From positions 23,005 to 87,004 of the forward strand of contig JACRQG010000009.1 of NCBI GenBank assembly GCA_016222805.1: a DNA stretch of 64,000 nucleotides. The letters are read 5' to 3'. A program made the translations under genes and the position numbers. The DNA is from Verrucomicrobiota bacterium. Lineage in GTDB: Bacteria > Verrucomicrobiota > Verrucomicrobiia > Opitutales > Opitutaceae. The notes beneath the pieces are model-generated. The model made no database searches and was not told where the DNA came from. It was given only the letters and a program-made list of their open reading frames with translations. Position 1 is the first letter of the stretch. Each line of letters opens with the position of its first letter. Below are positions 16,404 through 24,646 of this stretch, piece by piece.

Positions 16404-17890
16404 ACGCGGTCTTCGCCCACCTGCGCATTTCATTGCGGCTGCACTTCCGCAACCGCATGGCCCTGCTCTACGGGTACCTGTTTCCCGTTATCTTCCTCGT
16501 GGCGTTCTGGGTGCTCTACCGCCACGAAAAGGTCCCGCTCCTCCGGCACATGGGGGAACTGCTCACGGTCGCGGTGCTGGGGGGCGCCTGCTTCGGCCTG
16601 CCCACCACGCTCGTGAGCGAACGCGAGCGCGGTGTCTGGCGCCGCTACCGGCTCACGCCGGTGCCGACCTGGGTCGTCGTGGCCAGCACCGCCCTGGCCC
16701 GGCTCTTCCTCCTCGTCACCGCCGGCCTGCTGCAGCTCGGACTCGCGCTCGCTCTCGGGATGACCTGGCCCGCCCACCCGATTGCCCTGGCCGTCGCCTT
16801 CCTTTTCGTCGCCTTTGCTTTCATCGGCCTCGGCCTCGTCATCGCCGCGCTCGCGGACAACGTCCCGGCCGTTCAGGCCCTCGGCCAGTGCCTGTTCCTG
16901 CCGATGCTCATCATCGGGGGAGTAGCCGTGCCGCTGGCCGCGTTGCCGGAGTGGGCCCAACACGTCTCGGCCTTCTTTCCCGGCCGCTACGCCGTCGAGG
17001 CCCTCCAGGCCGCGGTCAACGGCCGCGGCTTCCCCGGGATGCGTTTCTGCCTGCTCGCGCTCTCCCTCACGGGTGTCGCGGGCCTCGTCGCCGGCGCCAA
17101 GCTCTTCCGCTGGGATGGTCAGCAGCGCTTCGCCGCCCTCCGCGGCAAGGCCTGGCTACTGGTCGCTATCGGAGCCTGGCTCGCCGTCGGAGCGGTCGCG
17201 GAATGGCGCGGACGCGTCGCCATCCCGGCCGACCTCGACCCCGCACGCCCGGCCCCGGCACCGGTCCCCGCGCCTTCTCCGTCGGCACCGCCACCCATCG
17301 CTTCCGCCCCCGTCACCCCAATTCCGGCACCGCGGGCCGCGACTGCTTCCTCCCCGGCCGCCGTGACTCCAAATCCGGCGCCGGCCCCGGTCCTGCCGGT
17401 CACACCCGCGCCACCATGGATGAGCATCACCGCCAAGGACTGGGACGGTCTCGATTACCAGGTGCCGCCCGACCACGGGATTGTCACGCCGATGGCCGCG
17501 CCGGACGAGGAGCCCGATGAGTACACCAAGGAGCAGGTCGACAAGGTCCGCGCCAAGCTGCCGACCTGGTCGCCGGGGGTCGATGGCGACGACCTGAGCT
17601 GCGTGCGCAATCTCCTCTACGTCGCCGCCGTCCCCGACGCGATCCAGATGCCCGTGGAACGTTACCTCCCGCGCGTCGTGTATCAGTACCTCCTCGACAG
17701 CTATCCGCGGGAGAACCTGATGAAGATGCTGACGTACATCGCGCTGCACCCGCTCGAGGGGCCGGTGCGCGACGACATCTCCGAACTCGGCATCGAGGGC
17801 GCCGCCGGAGACCCGATGCTGGTGCGCGAGCGGGCCTACCTCTACGCCATCAAGTTCCTCGCCCGGCTCACGGGCCGAAAATCCGAATGA
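16400..17890 (+). CDS. ABC-2 type permease with a periplasmic-looking C-terminal extension
   Basis: Membrane subunit of the transporter. Residues 1-235 are a standard ABC-2 permease with six predicted helices (about 22-40, 53-73, 95-118, 128-150, 163-182, 214-233) and the conserved RERGxWRRYRLTPVP loop. Unusually, a seventh hydrophobic helix (250-267) is followed by a 70-residue Pro/Ala-rich linker (272-340) and an approximately 150-residue alpha-helical acidic domain (341-496). With seven helices and a cytoplasmic N-terminus, linker and domain should face the periplasm. I do not recognise the terminal domain. The GTG start overlaps the ATPase stop, and its TGA overlaps the ATG of the VTT gene, so three genes are translationally linked. 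Confidence 0.85.
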   Translation: MNAVFAHLRISLRLHFRNRMALLYGYLFPVIFLVAFWVLYRHEKVPLLRHMGELLTVAVLGGACFGLPTTLVSERERGVWRRYRLTPVPTWVVVASTALARLFLLVTAGLLQLGLALALGMTWPAHPIALAVAFLFVAFAFIGLGLVIAALADNVPAVQALGQCLFLPMLIIGGVAVPLAALPEWAQHVSAFFPGRYAVEALQAAVNGRGFPGMRFCLLALSLTGVAGLVAGAKLFRWDGQQRFAALRGKAWLLVAIGAWLAVGAVAEWRGRVAIPADLDPARPAPAPVPAPSPSAPPPIASAPVTPIPAPRAATASSPAAVTPNPAPAPVLPVTPAPPWMSITAKDWDGLDYQVPPDHGIVTPMAAPDEEPDEYTKEQVDKVRAKLPTWSPGVDGDDLSCVRNLLYVAAVPDAIQMPVERYLPRVVYQYLLDSYPRENLMKMLTYIALHPLEGPVRDDISELGIEGAAGDPMLVRERAYLYAIKFLARLTGRKSE

Positions 17891-18522
17891 CCGTGCACGC
17901 CCCTTCCCGCCAGTCCGTGCGCACCGCTTTGTTCGTCGCCTTCGTCGTCGCGCTCGTCTGCCTGCCGTTCGCAATCTTCGGCGAGGAGTTTGTCCTGCCC
18001 CTGCTCCAAACCCGCGCCCAGCAGGCCGGGGCGCTGACCGTTCTTTCCATCCTGCTGCTCGCCGCTGACTCCGTCGCGCCGGTGCCGGCCACCCTGGTGA
18101 TCATGTACCTGGCCGCCAAGGCCGGGTGGCTCGCCGGAATCATCGGCGGCACCCTCGGCATGAGCGCGGGCGTGCTGGCGGCGGCCTGGCTCGGCCGCTT
18201 CGCGGTCGGCCGGCTCGCCCCGAAGTTCTTTCCCGACACCGAACTCGCCCGCCTGCGCGAATCCCTGCAAAGCCGCCTCACGCTCACGCTCGCCTGCCTG
18301 CGTAGCGTGCCCGTGCTCGCCGAAACGTCGATCATCGTCGCCGCCGCGATGGGCATCCCAACCACCCGCATCTTTTGGGTCACGGTCCTGCCCAACCTGA
18401 TTGTCTCCACCATCTATTCGGTCGCAGCCGACGACTCCTTTGTCACGGCCGCCCTCACCTTTTTCCTCACGCTCGCGGTTTCGTACGCCGTGTGGCGCTG
18501 GGCCCCTCGGCGCCGTGGCTGA
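17887..18522 (+). CDS. VTT-domain (DedA/TVP38-like) membrane protein
   Basis: A 211-residue polytopic protein with the VTT (SNARE-associated/DedA) pattern: PVPATLVIMYLAAKAGWLAGIIGGTLG forms the first re-entrant helix region, and SVPVLAETSIIVAAAMGIP carries the second conserved Pro/Glu motif. DedA relatives act as lipid scramblases or flippases and in membrane homeostasis. Its ATG overlaps the TGA of the permease (ATGA), making it the third gene of a transporter operon. This suggests the exported substrate may be lipid-linked or that the operon adjusts the envelope; that is inference. Confidence 0.8.
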   Translation: MTVHAPSRQSVRTALFVAFVVALVCLPFAIFGEEFVLPLLQTRAQQAGALTVLSILLLAADSVAPVPATLVIMYLAAKAGWLAGIIGGTLGMSAGVLAAAWLGRFAVGRLAPKFFPDTELARLRESLQSRLTLTLACLRSVPVLAETSIIVAAAMGIPTTRIFWVTVLPNLIVSTIYSVAADDSFVTAALTFFLTLAVSYAVWRWAPRRRG

Positions 18523-18536
18523 ACCACTCCTCCCGA

Positions 18537-18616
18537 CCTGTGGGCGGGACGACCCCGTCCCGCACCGTACCGAGTCGTACCCAATCACGGCGGGGCGAGG
18601 TCGCCCCGCCCACAGG
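18537..18616. repeat. REPIN-like inverted pair of palindromes
   Basis: Left unit 18537-18563 (CCTGTGGGCGGGACGACCCC followed by GTCCCGC) and right unit 18590-18616 (GCGGGGCGAGGTCGCCCCGC followed by CCACAGG) are mirror copies separated by 26 bases. Each unit is itself a hairpin. It fills most of the 150-base gap between the VTT and ceramidase-like genes. Confidence 0.85.
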
Positions 18617-18672
18617 ATGGAAACCATGATCGACGTGCCCAATCTCGCGGCTCCCTCCTTCACCTCCACCCC

Positions 18673-20076
18673 ATGAGACGATTCCTCCGCTGGACGGGCT
18701 GGACCCTCGCCGTCCTGATGGGCCTCACCGTTGTCACCGGGCTTTCCACCCTGGAGACCGTCGACTGGCGGCCGTACTTCCAGCAGCCGTGGTTTGCCGC
18801 CACCGCCGCCCGACTCGCGGCCGCCCCGCCCGCGAAATCCGCACCGCGCTCCGAGTTCGCCGCGGGCTTCGGACGCGCCCGCCTGACACCGACGATTGGT
18901 GCCGAACAGGACGACCCCACCCGCGGTCGCTTCCGGCACATGCCGCTCGCCGGTTACGGTGGTCGGCGCGGTCAGTCGGCGACCGGCACCCACGACGAAC
19001 TCGAAGTGAAGGCCGTGGCCCTGCGGGCCGGAGGCCGCCTACTGGTGATGGTGGGCGCCGATGCCCTAATCGTCCCCCCGGAGGTCACTGCGCTCGCGAT
19101 GGAACAACTCGGCCGCGACCCGCAACTGCACCGTCACCAGGTCTACCTGAGCGCCACACACACCCACGCCAGCCTCGGCGGCTGGGGCGAAGGGATGGTC
19201 GCTGAGATGTTCGCCGGCGGCTTCCAACCCGGGGCCCGAGTCTGGTTCGCCGCCTGCATCGTCCAGGCCGTGCGCGCCGCCGTCGCCGATCTGCAGCCGG
19301 CGGAACTCGGACAGGGGCGGTTCGCCGCCCCGGAATTCGTCCGCAACCGCCTGGTCGGCGCCCAGGGCAAGGTGGATCCGGAATTCAGCTTCGCCGTCCT
19401 CCGCCAGCGCTCCGGCCGCACCGCCGTGCTCGGCAGCTACGCGGCGCATGCCACCGTGCTCTCCTCCTCGGTGATGGAGTTTTCCGGCGACTACCCCGGC
19501 TACTGGCAGCGTGCGGTCGAGTCCGCAACGGGCGGCCTGGCGATCTTCCTCGCCGGCGGCGTCGGCAGCCACGGTCCCGTGGCCGGCGACAAGGGCTATG
19601 CCGGCGCCGAGAAACTCGGTCGAGCCCTCGCGGAGCGACTCCTCGTCGAGCTCCCGCGCACGCCGCTGTCGGGCGACGTCGAACTGGACGCGCAGGCGAT
19701 CGACGTCGTGCTGCCGGAACTGCAGGTGCGGGTGGCCGATGGCATCCGGTTGCGACCCTGGCTGGCCGGGCGGCTTCTGCAGCCCCAGGCCGAATGCACC
19801 CTGCAGGCCTTTCGCCTCAACGGCGTCATCTGGTTTTCGACCCCCTGCGACTACAGCGGCGAACTGGCCCTCGGCCTCAAGGACTTCCTGCGGGCCCGCC
19901 GCGCCGACGCCGTGGTGACCAGCTTCAACGGCGGCTACATCGGTTACGTCATTCCCGCGCGCTACTACCACCTTCCCGGGTACGAGCCGCGGACGATGTC
20001 ATTCTACGGCCCCAACGTGGGTGAGTCGTTCGACGAGACTCTCCGCGCCCTGGCCGTCCGCCTCTTGCCGCCATGA
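18673..20076 (+). CDS. Membrane-anchored neutral ceramidase-like hydrolase
   Basis: Resembles the N-terminal catalytic domain of neutral/alkaline non-lysosomal ceramidases, zinc enzymes that cleave the amide bond of ceramides. The 467 residues start with an uncleaved-looking hydrophobic anchor (about 8-26). Zinc-ligand-like motif SATHTHASLGGWG (His163, His165) and the later GSYAAHATVLSS...GDYPGYW block are characteristic, as is FLAGGVGSHGPV. Full-length ceramidases are about 650-700 residues and have a C-terminal Ig-like domain, which is absent. The true substrate may therefore be another amide or lipid. The stop overlaps the start of the GH31 gene. Confidence 0.82.
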   Translation: MRRFLRWTGWTLAVLMGLTVVTGLSTLETVDWRPYFQQPWFAATAARLAAAPPAKSAPRSEFAAGFGRARLTPTIGAEQDDPTRGRFRHMPLAGYGGRRGQSATGTHDELEVKAVALRAGGRLLVMVGADALIVPPEVTALAMEQLGRDPQLHRHQVYLSATHTHASLGGWGEGMVAEMFAGGFQPGARVWFAACIVQAVRAAVADLQPAELGQGRFAAPEFVRNRLVGAQGKVDPEFSFAVLRQRSGRTAVLGSYAAHATVLSSSVMEFSGDYPGYWQRAVESATGGLAIFLAGGVGSHGPVAGDKGYAGAEKLGRALAERLLVELPRTPLSGDVELDAQAIDVVLPELQVRVADGIRLRPWLAGRLLQPQAECTLQAFRLNGVIWFSTPCDYSGELALGLKDFLRARRADAVVTSFNGGYIGYVIPARYYHLPGYEPRTMSFYGPNVGESFDETLRALAVRLLPP

Positions 20077-21971
20077 GTGCGCACGAGGCCGGCGGTTCCA
20101 CGGCAACGCGGGTGCCCCGCGGCCCCTTCGCCCGACGTGGACGGATCCTCGCGGCCAGCTTCGGCGTCGCCCTGCTCCTGCTCATCTACTTCGGCTGGGT
20201 CTGGCCGTTCTGGGGCATGCCGTTCAACGCCTCGCGCTACGGTCGGGTACCGCTCACGCCGCCGTGGGCCCTCGAATGCTGGCTCTGGGAGGACGATCGC
20301 AACACCGCCGCCGCGGTCCAGGAATTGCTCGACGGCTACGCCCGCCACGACGTGCCGGTCCGGACCATCCTGATCGACAGTCCGTGGAGCGAACGCTACA
20401 ATGACTTCAAGGTCGACGAGACCCGCTACCCCGAGCCGGAGAAGTTCTTTCGCGGGCTGCAGGACCGCGGCTACCGGGTCGTGCTGTGGATGACCTCGAT
20501 GGTCGATCGCGACAGCAAGGACACCCGCGTGCGGCACTCGCCGGAGTTCTTCGCCACCGCCCGGGACGCCGGCTATCTCGCCGGCGGCGGCGAACTGGTC
20601 CGCTGGTGGAAGGGCGCCGGCGGTTTCCTCGACTACACCAACCCGGAAGCCGTCCGCTGGTGGCAGGGCCTGCAACGACAGGTGCTCGATTGGGGCATCG
20701 ACGGCTGGAAACTCGATGGCACCGACACGCTCTTCTCCACGCGCCGCGCCGGGATTCCGATCCCCTACAACCGCACCCACGCCGGCTGGCTCACCACCCG
20801 GCAGTACATAGATCTCTACGCCCGCGTCGAACTCCAGCATGGCCTCAGTCGCAATCCGGAATTCGTCACTTTGATCCGCGCCAAGGACCGCCCGTGGACC
20901 CACCCCGAGGGCTTCGCACCGCTCGACGCCGCTCCGGTCACGTGGGTCGGCGACAATCGCCACACCTGGCGGTACGCCGACCGTGGCCTCGAGGCGGCGC
21001 TCACCGACATCCTCGCCAGCGCGGAACTCGGTTACTGCGTGATCGGCAGCGACGTCGCCGGCTACCACGGGCGCAGCAACCCCGAGGACATCAGCTCGAC
21101 CACCGCCGCGCAGGTCGCCGCCTGGAAGCCCAAGACGCCGGAGGCCGGGACCCAGGCCACCGAGTTCGGCGCCGCGCCGGACGACGCGATCGCGCCCAAC
21201 ATCTACATCCGCTGGGCCGAATTCTCGGCGTTCTGCGGGCTCTTCCTCAACGGCGGCCACGGCGAACGCCGCCTCTGGCGCCGCACCCCGGCGGAACTCG
21301 AAATCGTCCGCAAGTTCTCCTGGCTGCACACCGAGCTCGTCCCGTACCTCTACTCACACGTCGTCACCCGCCATCGCGGCGGATCGCCCCTGATGCGTCC
21401 GCTGCGCGACGGGCGGTTTCATTACCTGCTCGGCGACGACTTCCTTGTCGCGCCGATCCACGAGGACAAACTCGCCCGGACCGTCACGCTGCCCGCGGGA
21501 AACTGGCGGTACTTTTTCCGGCCTCAGGCGCGAGTGACGGGGCCGGCCACCCTCACGCGGGAGTTTCCGTTGGACGAGTATCCCGTCTACCTCCGCGAAG
21601 GCGCAATTGTGCCGCTGAACGTCTCCCGTCCCTATACCGGGCTGGGCGATCGCGACTCGCAGGGATTCCGCACCTGGCTCCTCGAACCCGGGCGCTCCGG
21701 ACGCTTCACGCTCTGGCACCCCGAATCCCATCCGGCGCCTGCCTCCACCACCGTGGAGATGGAGCCCGGCCCGACGCTCCGAATCACCTTCACGGGCAAA
21801 CACGAACCTCACCTTCTGCGCGTCCGTGCCGACTCCGCGCCGCGCCAGGTGGTGCGCGACGGCCAGGTTCTGGAGGAGGGCCGCGACTGGCGCTTCGATT
21901 CCGCTGCCGGAGCCCTGGTCATCCGCACGACCGACTACACTCGCGGCGAGTACGCGATCGTCTGGAGGTAG
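20073..21971 (+). CDS. Membrane-anchored GH31 family glycoside hydrolase
   Basis: Probably an exported alpha-glycosidase of family GH31, held in the membrane by an N-terminal helix (about 25-45). The TIM barrel carries the nucleophile motif DGWKLDGTD (Asp215 expected) and an acid/base region VGDNRHTW (Asp294 expected). After it come the typical distal motifs SDVAGYHG and FLVAPI, then C-terminal beta domains ending near residue 632. The N-terminal beta-sandwich of classical GH31 enzymes is nearly absent: the barrel starts about 75 residues in. The ATG overlaps the ceramidase-like stop (ATGA). Substrate is not predictable from sequence. Confidence 0.88.
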   Translation: MSAHEAGGSTATRVPRGPFARRGRILAASFGVALLLLIYFGWVWPFWGMPFNASRYGRVPLTPPWALECWLWEDDRNTAAAVQELLDGYARHDVPVRTILIDSPWSERYNDFKVDETRYPEPEKFFRGLQDRGYRVVLWMTSMVDRDSKDTRVRHSPEFFATARDAGYLAGGGELVRWWKGAGGFLDYTNPEAVRWWQGLQRQVLDWGIDGWKLDGTDTLFSTRRAGIPIPYNRTHAGWLTTRQYIDLYARVELQHGLSRNPEFVTLIRAKDRPWTHPEGFAPLDAAPVTWVGDNRHTWRYADRGLEAALTDILASAELGYCVIGSDVAGYHGRSNPEDISSTTAAQVAAWKPKTPEAGTQATEFGAAPDDAIAPNIYIRWAEFSAFCGLFLNGGHGERRLWRRTPAELEIVRKFSWLHTELVPYLYSHVVTRHRGGSPLMRPLRDGRFHYLLGDDFLVAPIHEDKLARTVTLPAGNWRYFFRPQARVTGPATLTREFPLDEYPVYLREGAIVPLNVSRPYTGLGDRDSQGFRTWLLEPGRSGRFTLWHPESHPAPASTTVEMEPGPTLRITFTGKHEPHLLRVRADSAPRQVVRDGQVLEEGRDWRFDSAAGALVIRTTDYTRGEYAIVWR

Positions 21972-22006
21972 GCGCGCCTACCTCCGCGGGTCTGGCCGGT
22001 CGGACC

Positions 22007-23407
22007 TCACCGCAGTTCGATCGGGTTTGCGTACACCCACGGCACCCACTCGTCGCCGACCCGCAGTTCGGCTTCGACGCGATACTTGCCCGCCGCCGTC
22101 GGCGCCCATTCCGCCCGGCGACCCTCCTGTCGCCCAAGGGTCCGGCCGTCGTGCACCAGCGTGAACCGGCACGGGATCGGCGCATGGGCTTCGAGGCGCG
22201 TCGCCGGCGTCAGTTTTCCCGCCTCGCCCATCACGGTCAGACGCGCCCCGTCGCGGGCCAGCCAGCGAAAGCCGGAGCTGTCCGCGATCATGTCGAAGGC
22301 GACGAACACCCGGCCGGCGCGCAGCGCGCCAATCACCGCCGCCTCCTCCAGGGCCGGGGCGAGCACATGGGTGTTCACAAAGCGCGCGGAGCGCTCGTAG
22401 GGATCGAGCTGGAAGTGGAACAACCTCCGCCCCGGCTCGAGTGGGCCGAAGAGAGCGCGCGCCAGGAGCCGCGTGAGCGCGTTGAGCCGGACTTCCTTCA
22501 GCACCTTGGGGCTCGTGTCCTCGATACGAATTGTCCCCTCCGGCGTGTAATGGGCCCGGACGCCGACGTTCTGGTGGCAATCGTTGCCGGCGATGCCCGT
22601 GAGGTGGCGGGTGCGGTTGAGTTCGTCCCAGCGCTGCAGGAACTCGGTGGGCCGCTGGAACGGCAGGCGGTAGATGTGATCGGGGTACCGGCCGAGATTG
22701 AGCAGGAGATCCGGCAGGTAGCCGCGCAGGGCGCTCGCGACGCTGCCCCCCATGCGCTTGAAGTCCGTGTGGAGGTTGTAGATCTCCATGCCGGTGAGCT
22801 CCGGCAACTCCCAGCGACGCGGGTTCTCCGGGTGCGCAAAGAACAGCACGCCGCCGTGCTGCGCCACCTGCCGGGCCAGGAGGGCGGGCTCCGTGCGGTT
22901 GTTCAGCGTGACCCCGGCCGCCACGCCGAACGGCATGAACCCATCCTTCATTTCGTAGCCGGGAATGAACAACCGGCCGTCGCGCAGCCCGCGCCACTGT
23001 ACGCCAAAGTCCGCGCGGCCATCGACGCGCGCGTGATCGCTCAGCCCGATGAAGTCGAGCCGCGCGTTCTGCATCGCCCGGAGGATATCGGGAAACGGCA
23101 CCTCCGAATCATGCGACAGTTCCGAATGGGCATGCAGGACGCCGCGGAACTCGCGCCAGCCCGCGCTCTCCGCCACGGGCTGCCGTTGCGCCCGCAGGGC
23201 CTGCCACGCCGCCTCCTCGCGCGGAAAGCGAATCAGGCGGTGATAGAGCGCCGTCCGCATCCACCACGCCAGCGCCACCCCGATCACCAGGAACATCCCC
23301 GCCGTCGCCCAGGCGAGGCGCCGGACCCACCGCCGCACCTTGCCGCGCGCCGCGCCACCGGCAGGTGCAGTCGGAGTCAATGGGGAGACGGAAGAATCGC
23401 CTGGCAT
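22007..23407 (-). CDS. Membrane-anchored PHP/CehA-McbA family metallohydrolase
   Basis: Polymerase-and-histidinol-phosphatase (PHP) fold hydrolase, tethered by a helix at residues 33-50. Metal-binding motifs appear in order: LHAHSELSHDS (His92, His94), GLSDHA (Asp124, His125), FFAHPE and GNDCHQN. This set matches the CehA/McbA-like branch, which acts on phosphoesters or carbamates. A beta-sandwich C-terminal domain (about 370-466) follows. The protein is convergent with the GH31 gene (35 bases between stops). The ATG at 23407 is preferred over one 14 codons upstream. A GTAACC/GGTTAC dyad lies about 90 bases upstream. Confidence 0.85.
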   Translation of the reverse strand: MPGDSSVSPLTPTAPAGGAARGKVRRWVRRLAWATAGMFLVIGVALAWWMRTALYHRLIRFPREEAAWQALRAQRQPVAESAGWREFRGVLHAHSELSHDSEVPFPDILRAMQNARLDFIGLSDHARVDGRADFGVQWRGLRDGRLFIPGYEMKDGFMPFGVAAGVTLNNRTEPALLARQVAQHGGVLFFAHPENPRRWELPELTGMEIYNLHTDFKRMGGSVASALRGYLPDLLLNLGRYPDHIYRLPFQRPTEFLQRWDELNRTRHLTGIAGNDCHQNVGVRAHYTPEGTIRIEDTSPKVLKEVRLNALTRLLARALFGPLEPGRRLFHFQLDPYERSARFVNTHVLAPALEEAAVIGALRAGRVFVAFDMIADSSGFRWLARDGARLTVMGEAGKLTPATRLEAHAPIPCRFTLVHDGRTLGRQEGRRAEWAPTAAGKYRVEAELRVGDEWVPWVYANPIELR

Positions 23408-23496
23408 GGGGTGAGCGCCGCGGCCCGCGGCACCCCTTTCGTGCCTCACCTCGCGCCCGGGCTCAAGCGTGGGCCTCGCCCTCGCGGCGTAAGAAA

Positions 23497-23513
23497 GTAA
23501 CCCAATAGGTTAC
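23497..23513. promoter_or_regulatory. GTAACC-N5-GGTTAC dyad, candidate operator
   Basis: A perfect 6-base inverted repeat with a 5-base AT-containing spacer (GTAACCCAATAGGTTAC). It is unusually AT-rich for its surroundings and lies about 90 bases upstream of the PHP gene start. The shape fits a dimeric repressor site. No regulator gene is adjacent. Confidence 0.35.
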
Positions 23514-23625
23514 ACTCTCCGGGGCGATGCGGCACGGGGCGAGGTCGCCATTCTGCCCGAAACTCCGGAGTGGTGACGTCGCCGGCCTACACCGCGCCTG
23601 TCGACAGCGAATACTCTACTACCTT

Positions 23626-23704
23626 CCTGTGGGCGGGGCGACCTCGCCCCGCGTCAGGTGAGGTTGCAGCCAAGGGCGCGGGGCGGGGTCGCCCCGCCTA
23701 CAAG
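23626..23704. repeat. REPIN-like inverted pair of palindromes
   Basis: Left unit 23626-23652 (CCTGTGGGCGGGGCGACCTC then GCCCCGC) and right unit 23678-23704 (GCGGGGCGGGGTCGCCCCGC then CTACAAG), mirror images separated by 25 bases. Same family as 18537-18616 and 49003-49083. Confidence 0.85.
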
Positions 23705-23740
23705 AAATCTGCGAAAGAGGAGGACTCTGAAACCCACCGT

Positions 23741-23805
23741 GGCCCACGGAACATCCGGAAAACACGGAAGCGGCATTTCCGTTTGTTCCGTGCCTTCCGT
23801 GGGCC
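23741..23805. repeat. Long inverted repeat, GGCCCACGGAA...TTCCGTGGGCC
   Basis: Outer arms GGCCCACGGAA and TTCCGTGGGCC pair perfectly; an inner CACGGAA/TTCCGT pairing extends the stem. The design resembles the hairpin at 10853-10923 but the sequence differs. It adjoins the REPIN-like pair on its left. Confidence 0.75.
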
Positions 23806-23900
23806 CAGTGGATTGAGGCTCCGCAGCTGACCCTCCCTCGAACGATCGGAGCGCTTTTCCCTCGTTTCCCCGCAGGGTGCCCCCAAGGCTGCGGGCCTCC

Positions 23901-24551
23901 ATGTCTCGCTTCGCCACGCTCCTGCTCGACCTCGACGGCACTCTGGTCGACGCCTTTACGACCATTCACCGCGCGTACTGCCACGTGTTGCCGCAGTTCG
24001 GCCGGCCGGTGCCCTCCATCGAGCAGGTCCGCCGGGCCGTGGGCGGGGGTCTGGAGAATGCGATGCGCCACTTCCTGCCGGAGGAACTGATTGCCGAGGC
24101 CGTGCGGCGCCACATCACCTACACCGACACCATCCTGCTCGAAGACGTCGCGCTGATGCCCGGAGGCCTCGAGCTGATCCGCTCGCAGCATGCTGCCGGG
24201 GTGAAGCTGGCCGTCTTCACCAACAAGCGCGGCGATCACTCGCGGCGGGTCTGCGATCATCTGGGCGTGACACCATTTTTGCGGGGCATCTTCGGGGCGA
24301 AGGACACTCCGTGGCTAAAGCCGCAGCCAGAGTTTGCCGCGCACGTGCTGGGCCAAATCGGTGCCGTCCCGGCGACCACGCTGCTCATCGGTGATTCGCC
24401 GTTCGATGTGCAGGCGGCCCACAACGGTGGCTTCGCCTGCTGGGGTGTCACCACGGGCACCCACGACGCCGCGCAACTCCGCGCCGCCGGCGCCGAGGGG
24501 GTCTTTGCCGACCTGCACGCCGTGCACGCCGCGCTCGGAAGCGGGCATTAG
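23901..24551 (+). CDS. HAD-family phosphatase, phosphoglycolate-phosphatase-like
   Basis: 216-residue HAD hydrolase. Motif I DLDGTLVDAF (nucleophile Asp10, acid Asp12) is near the N-terminus, motif II is FTNKRG, motif III Lys is LKPQPE, and motif IV is IGDSPFDVQAA. A helical cap sits between motifs I and II, as in Gph-type phosphoglycolate phosphatases (subclass IA). The specific substrate cannot be fixed from sequence. The ATG at 23901 is used; an ATG at 23877 would add eight residues ahead of the first strand. It precedes the symporter gene by 95 bases and may not be in the same operon. Confidence 0.85.
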   Translation: MSRFATLLLDLDGTLVDAFTTIHRAYCHVLPQFGRPVPSIEQVRRAVGGGLENAMRHFLPEELIAEAVRRHITYTDTILLEDVALMPGGLELIRSQHAAGVKLAVFTNKRGDHSRRVCDHLGVTPFLRGIFGAKDTPWLKPQPEFAAHVLGQIGAVPATTLLIGDSPFDVQAAHNGGFACWGVTTGTHDAAQLRAAGAEGVFADLHAVHAALGSGH

Positions 24552-24646
24552 TCCCGAGCTCTCCCGCCGGCGACCTCGTCTTTCCTCTTTCCCCATTCGC
24601 TCGCCCCCGCCAAGGTGCCGGCGTCCGCCTCGGCTTACCTCGCACC

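Larger units (their letters stand above)
23408..23900. other. Repeat-rich intergenic region
   Basis: A 493-base divergent gap between the PHP and HAD genes. It holds a short dyad (23497-23513), a degenerate half REP unit near 23533-23549, a REPIN-like pair (23626-23704) and a long hairpin (23741-23805). No open frame here looks coding. Confidence 0.7.

Noticed and set aside
20486..23500. Long plus-strand frame over GH31 and the PHP gene
   Set aside because: Shifted-frame and antisense shadow of two clear genes; composition is Arg/Pro-rich and no domain is visible.
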